DNA of 12,869 bases from an uncultured Bacteroides sp. (GTDB taxonomy: Bacteria; Bacteroidota; Bacteroidia; Bacteroidales; Bacteroidaceae). The notes under the pieces were generated by a model. The model worked only from the letters and a program-made list of their open reading frames with translations. It did no database searches and was not told where the DNA came from. Where the stretch lies: NCBI GenBank assembly GCA_900755095.1, contig CAAEFE010000004.1:1-12869 (forward strand), in the 5' to 3' direction. The position numbers and the translations under genes are program-made. This document shows, piece by piece, positions 7,966 to 12,869 of this stretch. Within the stretch, counting starts at the first letter, position 1. Each line of letters begins with the position of its first letter.

Positions 7966-8268
7966 ATGGCAGAAGATTATAAATAAATAGACAAGGAAGA
8001 AAAACATCGGTATGAATTTCAGATCGATGGCAAAATAGCTGAAATAGACTATATCAAATCAAGCAATGGAGAAATATACCTTGTACATACCGAAGTACCC
8101 GCCTCATTAGGCGGCAAGGGAGTAGGCTCACAACTTGCGGAAAAAGCATTGGCAGACATCGAGCGACAAGGTCTACGCCTGGTACCGCTTTGCCCGTTTG
8201 TAGCCGGATATATTCACAAACATCCGGAATGGAAGCGAATTGTAATGCGTGGTATTCATATTAAATAA
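7966..8268 (+). pseudogene. Small GNAT-type N-acetyltransferase (YjdJ-like), stop at codon 7
   Basis: Reading from ATG at 7966 gives MAEDYK, then TAA at 7984-7986, then an uninterrupted frame of 93 further codons to TAA at 8266-8268. The downstream part has the small COG2388-type acetyltransferase signature: YLVHTEVPASLGGKGVGSQL (acetyl-CoA loop, about residues 46-65), VPLCPFVAGYIHKHPEW near the end. The full 100-residue length is normal for the family. A single T-to-A change (TTA to TAA) would explain the stop. No ATG, GTG or well-placed TTG lies in frame just after it, so restart of translation looks unlikely and the gene is probably inactive. It is followed 8 bases later by a Fer4_19 protein, the same partner as in the E. 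coli yjdI-yjdJ pair. The biological substrate is unknown. Confidence 0.75.
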
Positions 8269-8276
8269 ATACATAT

Positions 8277-8501
8277 ATGGGAAAAAAAATTGAATATACC
8301 AATGGTGAACTGACCATTGTGTGGCAGCCTGAATTATGTCAGCACGCCGGAATATGTGTAAAGATGCTACCCAATGTTTATCATCCCAAAGAAAGACCCT
8401 GGGTGCAGATTGAAAATGCGACAACAGAAGAATTAATTGCACAAATCGGCAAATGTCCGTCAGGAGCATTGAGCTATCGACTTAATAAAAAAGAGAAATA
8501 A
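8277..8501 (+). CDS. Small iron-sulfur (Fer4_19, YjdI-like) protein
   Basis: This 74-residue protein matches the divergent single 4Fe-4S cluster family (Fer4_19, COG3592). Its cysteines are Cys21, Cys27 (in CQHAGIC) and Cys60 in KCPSGALSY, with His23 between the first two. Only three cysteines are present, which is usual for this family and leaves the fourth ligand open. IEYTNGELTIVW at the start and PWVQIEN in the middle are also typical. It lies 8 bases after the acetyltransferase frame and is probably co-transcribed with it. A terminator follows. Its role, perhaps electron transfer or cluster-dependent sensing, is not known. The start ATG at 8277 gives the normal family length. Confidence 0.88.
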   Translation: MGKKIEYTNGELTIVWQPELCQHAGICVKMLPNVYHPKERPWVQIENATTEELIAQIGKCPSGALSYRLNKKEK

Positions 8502-8542
8502 CCCAATAGTGAAAGACTTCGCTTGAAAGGCTTTGAATTCAT

Positions 8543-8588
8543 AAAAATGAGATTGCTTCAAAATAAAAAATGAGGCAGTCTCATTTTT
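8543..8588. terminator. Bidirectional terminator between convergent genes
   Basis: AAAAATGAGATTGC (8543-8556) pairs with GCAGTCTCATTTTT (8575-8588), 14 bp with one G-T wobble. A second, mutually exclusive hairpin is possible: AAAAATGAG (8566-8574) with CTCATTTTT (8580-8588), loop GCAGT. The flanking A and T runs supply a T tail on both strands, which suits the meeting point of the iron-sulfur gene and the minus-strand operon. Confidence 0.8.
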
Positions 8589-8661
8589 CGTTTTAGAAAG
8601 ACACTACATTCGGACAATGATAACACACCGAGAAAAGAACCTCACACATTTCCTCGTCCGT

Positions 8662-9294
8662 TCAATTCAATGTCCACGTCAATACAAAGTCCGGACAAAT
8701 ACGATAACCGACAGAATAAAGTTCTTGCTGCGCCGTAACTAACTCCTGAACCTGAAACGTCCCCTCCTCTTGAGGAATAAAATGCGTCAGCCGGAGTTTA
8801 CGAAGATCAGCATCCGCATTTTCCATCCGCTTGAAAACAGCTTCCTTTGCCGACCAATGCAATAACAGCCCCCAAGTTATATCTCCCTGATAAGATTCTA
8901 CTTGCTCGTCAGGACGGACATAGCGGTCGCATACCTTGTGAACCCGTTGGGCATATTGTTCAATGTCAATGCCTACCGGAACCGAAGAAGCAAGCATCAC
9001 CGCCACATAACCTTTCGTATGAGAAATACTGATAAAAAAAGAATGATCTGTGAGATAAGGTTTCCCCTCGGGAGAGTAACCGATTTCCTTATCCTCCTGC
9101 AACATGGAATACAACAGAACACGAACCGACAACCATTCCATCTTACGACGTTCGGAGACAAAGCGATTCAATTCCTGCTCACAGAAAGCTCTTCGCGCAC
9201 CGGGCAAAAGAAGCAATAAAACATCCAAAGACTCTTCCATCTTCCAGACAGCCCACTGTATGCCATTCGTCTTATACTGCAGAAACGACGCCAT
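8662..9294 (-). CDS. 4'-phosphopantetheinyl transferase (Sfp type)
   Basis: This 210-residue enzyme would move the 4'-phosphopantetheine arm of coenzyme A onto a serine of carrier proteins such as acyl carrier protein. The hallmark motifs are in order: FISISHTKGYVAV (87-99), VGIDIEQ (107-113; Asp110 and Glu112 bind magnesium) and the WSAKEAVFKR block (147-156; Lys150 and Glu151). The length fits the Sfp/AcpT-like group better than the 120-residue AcpS type. Its ATG lies 23 bases inside the end of gldE, so translation is probably coupled and it is the last gene of the mutY-ssb-gldE operon. Whether it serves fatty acid synthesis or a secondary pathway cannot be told. Confidence 0.9.
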   Translation of the reverse strand: MASFLQYKTNGIQWAVWKMEESLDVLLLLLPGARRAFCEQELNRFVSERRKMEWLSVRVLLYSMLQEDKEIGYSPEGKPYLTDHSFFISISHTKGYVAVMLASSVPVGIDIEQYAQRVHKVCDRYVRPDEQVESYQGDITWGLLLHWSAKEAVFKRMENADADLRKLRLTHFIPQEEGTFQVQELVTAQQELYSVGYRICPDFVLTWTLN

Positions 9295-10627
9295 CTTCCA
9301 TTTCTTTCGGCAGAATTGTAAACTTAACTTTCAATATACGGCGACTATCCATTTCGAGCACTTCAAACTCATAATTGTGATACGTCACTTTCTCATGCAG
9401 CGCCGGGAATTCACCTTTAATTTCGAGCAACATACCTGCCAATGTATCTGCATCTCCCACCACCTTTTCAAATTCGTCTTCGTCTACTTTTGCAATCTTA
9501 TAGAAATCCGTCAACTGCGTTTTCGCTTCAAATATCCAGGTATGGTCATTCAAGACAACGTATGTACGCTCTTCATCATCGTATTCGTCGTGAATCTCAC
9601 CTACAATCTCTTCGATAATATCCTCCATCGTTACCAGTCCGGAAGTTCCTCCAAACTCATCCACAACAATAGCAATATGAATCTTATTCGCCTGGAAGTC
9701 ACGCAGCAAATCATCAATCATCTTCGTCTCCGGCACAAAATAAGCCGGGCGAATCAATGACTGCCAACGGAAATTATCCCCCTTATTGACATGAGGCAGA
9801 AGGTCTTTAATATACAGCACCCCTTTAATATTGTCCCGTGAACCGGAATAGATAGGAATACGTGAATAAGCATTTTCAATGATACATTGCATCACCTCCT
9901 TGAAAGATGTACGGATATCCAGATCGACCATATCCAGACGTGATGTCATCACCTCCTTCACGGTTTCCCCACCGAAACGGATAATTCCCTCCAGAATATT
10001 ATTCTCTTCAGAAAGCTCCGCTTTATCCGTCAATTCCAACGCGTGCGACAGTTCATCCACAGAAATATTGTGACTCTTCTTCACAAAATGCTTATTCAGA
10101 AAAGTTGTCGAACGCACAAGCACAGTAGCTATCGGACGGAATACCTTTTCCAGAAAGTAAATTCCCGGTGCCGAAAAACGGCAAAAGGCCAATGTTTTCT
10201 GTGCCGAATAAATCTTAGGCATAATTTCACCGAACAACAACAGGAGGAAGGTCAGGATGACGGTCAGTATCAGGAACTCTGCCAACGGAGAATGGAAAAC
10301 AAACACATTCATAAAGAAGAAATTGCAGAGCATGATAATGGTCACATTCACAAAATTGTTCGTAATCAATATCGTTGCCAAGAGACGTTCGGTGTCCCCA
10401 AGAAGAGCACTTATTTTATCGTCGGAAGGATGATTGCGCTCATCAATATCATTCCGATCAGAAGGAGATAGCGAGAAAAAAGCTATTTCGGAAGCCGAAG
10501 CAAAGCCGGAAGCAAGCAGGAGCACACCTGCCAGCGCTATGGCAATAATAGCAGAGATAGAAGGAGTGTTTACGGTAATACCGTTGAAAATGTCAGCCAA
10601 TTGGCTTAAATAACCATCTGAGTCCAA
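9272..10627 (-). CDS. gldE: Gliding-motility-associated GldE, CNNM/CorC-family membrane protein
   Basis: This 451-residue inner-membrane protein has a DUF21/CNNM domain with about four membrane segments (roughly 24-46, 82-108, 114-140 and 150-172), including SEIAFFSLS and FGEIMPKIYSA. A CBS pair follows at about 224-346, with SRIPIYSGSRDNIKGVLY and the VVDEFGGTSGLVTMEDI stretch (321-337), then a CorC/HlyC C-terminal domain (about 355-440). Family members are linked to magnesium or other ion transport; in gliding Bacteroidetes, GldE works with GldD. Bacteroides do not glide, so the role here is probably general envelope or ion homeostasis. The order mutY, ssb, gldE is common across Bacteroidetes, which supports the name. 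Its end overlaps the transferase gene by 23 bases. Confidence 0.9.
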   Translation of the reverse strand: MDSDGYLSQLADIFNGITVNTPSISAIIAIALAGVLLLASGFASASEIAFFSLSPSDRNDIDERNHPSDDKISALLGDTERLLATILITNNFVNVTIIMLCNFFFMNVFVFHSPLAEFLILTVILTFLLLLFGEIMPKIYSAQKTLAFCRFSAPGIYFLEKVFRPIATVLVRSTTFLNKHFVKKSHNISVDELSHALELTDKAELSEENNILEGIIRFGGETVKEVMTSRLDMVDLDIRTSFKEVMQCIIENAYSRIPIYSGSRDNIKGVLYIKDLLPHVNKGDNFRWQSLIRPAYFVPETKMIDDLLRDFQANKIHIAIVVDEFGGTSGLVTMEDIIEEIVGEIHDEYDDEERTYVVLNDHTWIFEAKTQLTDFYKIAKVDEDEFEKVVGDADTLAGMLLEIKGEFPALHEKVTYHNYEFEVLEMDSRRILKVKFTILPKEMEDGVVSAV

Positions 10628-10639
10628 AGAGTTTATATT

Positions 10640-10692
10640 TTAGTTAAACAAAAGATAATGTGCCAATGAGTTAGAAAAAATCGATTGGCACA
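10640..10692 (-). terminator. Inverted repeat between ssb and gldE, possible attenuator
   Basis: TGTGCCAAT (10659-10667) and ATTGGCACA (10684-10692) are a perfect 9-bp inverted repeat with a 16-base loop. On the minus strand the hairpin is followed by TTATCTTTTGTTT, a moderately T-rich tail. It may lower expression of gldE and the transferase relative to ssb. It could equally be an RNA-stability hairpin protecting the ssb message. Confidence 0.5.
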
Positions 10693-10704
10693 CTATCACA
10701 TTAT

Positions 10705-11184
10705 TTAGAACGGCAAATCATCTGCCGGATTATCTTGTACAGGTTGCGCCTGCGACTGCTGCGTTTGTTGCGGCTGGCCGGCAACCGGTTGTTGCTGCTG
10801 TCCCATAGCAGGCTGTCCGGAAGCAGAAGCTCCCGCACCCGGGTTGGCTCCTTTCGGAGACAACATTTCCATATTATCCACATAAATTTCAGTGATATAG
10901 CGCATAGCACCCGACTGATCGCTGTAAGAACGCGTTCTTATCTTCCCTTCCAGATACAGCTTGTCACCTTTGTGCACATATTTATCTACAATCTCTGCCA
11001 AACGGTTAGATGCAACGATATTATGCCACTCTGTTCTTTCGGGAATCTGGGTTCCATTAGCCAACGTATATCCACGATCCGTCGTAGCCAATGGGAAAGT
11101 TGCTACTGCCGAACCTGTATCGAAGTATTTCACCCGAGGATCTTGTCCTACATTTCCTACCAATATCACTCTATTTACTGACAT
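10705..11184 (-). CDS. ssb: Single-stranded DNA-binding protein
   Basis: This 159-residue protein coats single-stranded DNA in replication, repair and recombination. I place the start at the ATG at 11182-11184, because the conserved family opening SVNRVILVGNVGQDP begins there; a further upstream in-frame start would add 24 unrelated residues over the predicted promoter. The OB-fold spans about residues 3-108 (EWHNIVASNRLAE, KGDKLYLEGKIRTR, YVDNMEML). A flexible tail rich in glutamine, proline, glycine and alanine follows (109-153), ending in the partner-binding tip DDLPF (155-159). It lies 91 bases after mutY and has a promoter in that gap, so it can be made independently of mutY. Confidence 0.95.
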   Translation of the reverse strand: MSVNRVILVGNVGQDPRVKYFDTGSAVATFPLATTDRGYTLANGTQIPERTEWHNIVASNRLAEIVDKYVHKGDKLYLEGKIRTRSYSDQSGAMRYITEIYVDNMEMLSPKGANPGAGASASGQPAMGQQQQPVAGQPQQTQQSQAQPVQDNPADDLPF

Positions 11185-11225
11185 ATCTGTATCAAGTTTA
11201 TGATTCTTAAAATTAAATCTGCTGC

Positions 11226-11257
11226 CAAAATTAAACAGAATAACAATAGGATGCAAG
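11226..11257 (-). promoter_or_regulatory. Promoter of ssb
   Basis: On the minus strand TAATTTTG (plus positions 11226-11233) matches TAnnTTTG exactly, and CTTG (11254-11257) lies 20 bp upstream as the -33 box. A start near 11220 would give a leader of about 35 bases. This lies in the mutY-ssb gap and also argues for the shorter ssb start. Confidence 0.65.
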
Positions 11258-11275
11258 AATTTTAAGTATTAAAAC

Positions 11276-12325
11276 TTAATACTTGCCATTTAGTGCTTGC
11301 AGCAGAGTTTGCACCAGCCTTGAAATAGCGTACTGCTCCAGTTCCTCCACTTTTATTTTCTGGAAATCACCGAAAGAAGTCAAATTTTCAGATAATGTTA
11401 CTTCATACAGATTAGCATAAATCACCCGGTGAGACAACACATGCTTCACTTCCCTGCAAACAGAACGTACCACCGGCACTTCCCCTGATGCAAAGAATGC
11501 ACGGAATTCTGGCAAAGCAAGAAACTCTTCTTCCGAAAGAGCCGTCGGAGTCTCTATCAATGGCAATTCGAACAGATTCTTCCAAATATCATTTCCTGTT
11601 CGTTTATTTATAAAGGTATACGCGCCCGCACGTACATAAATATAATTGAAGTAACGGTTGGTAGTCTTTGTCTTATGCTGTTTCACCGGAAGCTTTGTCA
11701 TTAACCCCTTCGAAAGTGCCGAGCAACCGCCTGCCAACGGACAGAACAAACAGTTGGGCGACTGCGGAGTACACTGAATCGCTCCGAAATCCATTATCCC
11801 CTGATTGTAAACAGCCGGATGCTTTTTATCCAACATCTCATCTGCCAATGCTGCAAAGAGTTTTTTTCCTTCCGTCGAATCAATCGGAGTATCTATACCG
11901 AAATAACGTGAAAGCACCCGATACACATTGCCATCCACCACCGCATAAGGCATACCGTAAGCAAACGAACAGATAGCTGCCGCCGTGTACTCCCCCACTC
12001 CTTTCAGAGCCAGCACTTCCGGATATGTTTTCGGGAAAACACCATTCATGCTTTTGGCGGCAGCATGAAGATTGCGGGCACGCGAATAATACCCCAACCC
12101 CTGCCAATACTTCATCACCTCGTCCTCATCCGCAGCAGCCAAAGTCTGTACATCGGGAAAACGCTTGATAAAGCGAAGAAAATAATCATACCCCTGCGCC
12201 ACCCGCGTCTGTTGAAGAATAATCTCCGAAATCCAGATCAGATACGGATCGGCAGACTCCCTCCAGGGCAGTTCACGTTTATTCTCTTCATACCACTCTA
12301 CAATCGTTTTCGTAAACTCGTTCAT
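11276..12325 (-). CDS. mutY: A/G-specific adenine glycosylase
   Basis: This 349-residue DNA repair enzyme removes adenine mispaired with 8-oxoguanine. The catalytic glutamate is Glu34 in WISEIILQQT (31-40), and the helix-hairpin-helix is LKGVGEYTAAAI (107-118). The active-site aspartate is Asp131 in VDGNVYR. The 4Fe-4S cluster ligands are Cys185, Cys192, Cys195 and Cys201 with the family spacing C-x6-C-x2-C-x5-C. The C-terminal part from about 220 is the NUDIX-like domain that recognises 8-oxoguanine, with the LSHR stretch near 297-300. All key residues are intact. It is the first gene of the minus-strand operon and diverges from the HU gene. Confidence 0.95.
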   Translation of the reverse strand: MNEFTKTIVEWYEENKRELPWRESADPYLIWISEIILQQTRVAQGYDYFLRFIKRFPDVQTLAAADEDEVMKYWQGLGYYSRARNLHAAAKSMNGVFPKTYPEVLALKGVGEYTAAAICSFAYGMPYAVVDGNVYRVLSRYFGIDTPIDSTEGKKLFAALADEMLDKKHPAVYNQGIMDFGAIQCTPQSPNCLFCPLAGGCSALSKGLMTKLPVKQHKTKTTNRYFNYIYVRAGAYTFINKRTGNDIWKNLFELPLIETPTALSEEEFLALPEFRAFFASGEVPVVRSVCREVKHVLSHRVIYANLYEVTLSENLTSFGDFQKIKVEELEQYAISRLVQTLLQALNGKY

Positions 12326-12384
12326 ATCCTCATTCCTAATGTATTATCTAACATTTATCTTGTATATCCTACTCAAAAGGCACA

Positions 12385-12392
12385 CAAAAGTA
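12385..12392 (-). promoter_or_regulatory. Possible -7 box of the mutY promoter
   Basis: On the minus strand TACTTTTG fits TAnnTTTG exactly, about 60 bases before the mutY start codon. I see no clear TTTG at the proper -33 distance, so the call rests on the single box. Confidence 0.4.
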
Positions 12393-12477
12393 ACTCTTTT
12401 AGCTCTAAGAAAACCCTATGCCACTATTTTTTTAGAAAAATGTGCAGAATATATTTTTTTAGGAGCTTAAAAAGCTA

Positions 12478-12485
12478 TATATTTG
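12478..12485 (+). promoter_or_regulatory. -7 box of the HU gene promoter
   Basis: TATATTTG at 12478-12485 matches TAnnTTTG. The -33 region is a T-run (12453-12460) without a clean TTTG. Just upstream of the box, AGCTT (12464-12468) and AAGCT (12472-12476) form a small palindrome that could be an operator. The leader would be about 45 bases and ends in a TAAGGAAAAATG start with a usable ribosome binding site. Confidence 0.55.
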
Positions 12486-12536
12486 CAGTCCAAAAAATTA
12501 GCAATAACATAGTAATAATATTTTTTTTAAGGAAAA

Positions 12537-12812
12537 ATGACTAAAGCAGATATTGTAAACGAGATTACAAAGAAAACTGGGATTGATAAGCAGACAGTTC
12601 TTACAACAGTTGAGGCATTTATGGATGCAGTAAAGGATTCACTGTCTAATGATGAGAACGTATACCTGCGTGGGTTTGGTAGTTTCGTAGTAAAGAAAAG
12701 AGCACAGAAAACTGCTCGTAACATTTCTAAAAACACTACGATCATTATTCCGGAGCACAACATTCCGGCTTTCAAACCGGCTAAGACATTTACAATTTCA
12801 GTAAAGAAATAA
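12537..12812 (+). CDS. HU-family DNA-binding protein
   Basis: This 91-residue basic protein bends and compacts DNA as a dimer. The N-terminal helices (about 1-40) are followed by LRGFGSFVVKKR (44-55), the family signature, and by the beta-arm from about 55 to 75. The C-terminal PAFKPAKTF is also typical. One point is odd: where E. coli HU has the RNP tip whose proline slips between bases, this protein has RNI (Ile63), so DNA bending may differ. Bacteroides HU proteins of this type are, to my memory, alike in this, so it is probably lineage-wide. The gene diverges from mutY and has its own promoter. Confidence 0.93.
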   Translation: MTKADIVNEITKKTGIDKQTVLTTVEAFMDAVKDSLSNDENVYLRGFGSFVVKKRAQKTARNISKNTTIIIPEHNIPAFKPAKTFTISVKK

Positions 12813-12846
12813 TAAACAAGAGTATTAACCCATAAAATGTGAAGCT

Positions 12847-12869
12847 ATGCCAAGCGGAAAAAAGAAAAA
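12847..12869 (+). CDS. Start of a small basic protein, cut by the window end
   Basis: ATG at 12847 opens MPSGKKK before the window ends. In Bacteroidetes a very small lysine- and arginine-rich protein beginning this way (COX24/AURKAIP1-like, probably ribosome-associated) usually lies between the HU gene and a ribonuclease E/G gene. Only seven full codons are visible, so this rests on recalled gene order and the first residues. Confidence 0.5.

Noticed and set aside
9104..9760. 218-codon open frame on the + strand across the transferase and gldE
   Set aside because: It is antisense to two well-supported genes, and its product has low-complexity composition with no family match that I can see.
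11185..11256. Longer ssb with 24 extra N-terminal residues
   Set aside because: The conserved SSB opening starts at the inner ATG, and the extra stretch covers the predicted ssb promoter boxes.
11264..11284. Hairpin AAGTATT/AATACTT at the mutY stop codon as a terminator
   Set aside because: It is only 7 bp, AT-rich, and lacks a T-run on the minus strand, so I do not call it.

Overview
The window looks like a chromosomal piece of a gut Bacteroides, close to B. thetaiotaomicron. The evidence is Bacteroides-type promoters (a TTTG-like -33 box about 20 bp from TAnnTTTG), SusC/BtuB-style outer-membrane genes, lipoproteins with an acidic run after the lipid cysteine, a tryptophanase of the Bacteroides type, and the gene order hup / mutY-ssb-gldE. 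From memory, the block btuB - propeller lipoproteins - tnaA resembles the B. thetaiotaomicron region around BT1489-BT1492. I could not check this.

Left part (1-6370) is a vitamin B12 capture operon on the + strand. About 450 bases without a gene hold a run of 22-bp degenerate tandem repeats and a long inverted repeat. A good promoter (452-482) then starts a transcript whose first bases are a cobalamin riboswitch aptamer (487-660). An intrinsic terminator with a possible antiterminator partner follows, and then a BtuB-type TonB-dependent transporter (858-2903). Behind it are two surface lipoproteins with related beta-propeller bodies. The first (2923-4933) carries an extra C-terminal domain and has a frameshift inside its signal peptide. 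The second (4974-6293) has a PKD-like domain before the propeller. A strong terminator closes the operon. The likely division of labour is lipoproteins catching corrinoids at the surface and BtuB importing them, with the riboswitch shutting expression when B12 is plentiful.

Middle part (6453-8588): tryptophanase tnaA has its own promoter and terminator-like hairpin. It is followed by a YjdJ/YjdI-like pair, a small GNAT-type acetyltransferase broken by a TAA at codon 7 and an intact small iron-sulfur protein. A bidirectional terminator separates these from convergent genes.

Right part (8662-12869): a minus-strand operon reads mutY (adenine glycosylase), ssb, gldE (CNNM/CorC-like membrane protein) and a 4'-phosphopantetheinyl transferase whose start overlaps the gldE end. 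Divergent from mutY is an HU-family gene, followed by the first codons of a small basic protein cut by the window edge.

The two disrupted reading frames (the first B12 lipoprotein and the GNAT gene) and the upstream repeats are the most unusual things in the window. No mobile element, CRISPR array, tRNA or rRNA was seen.
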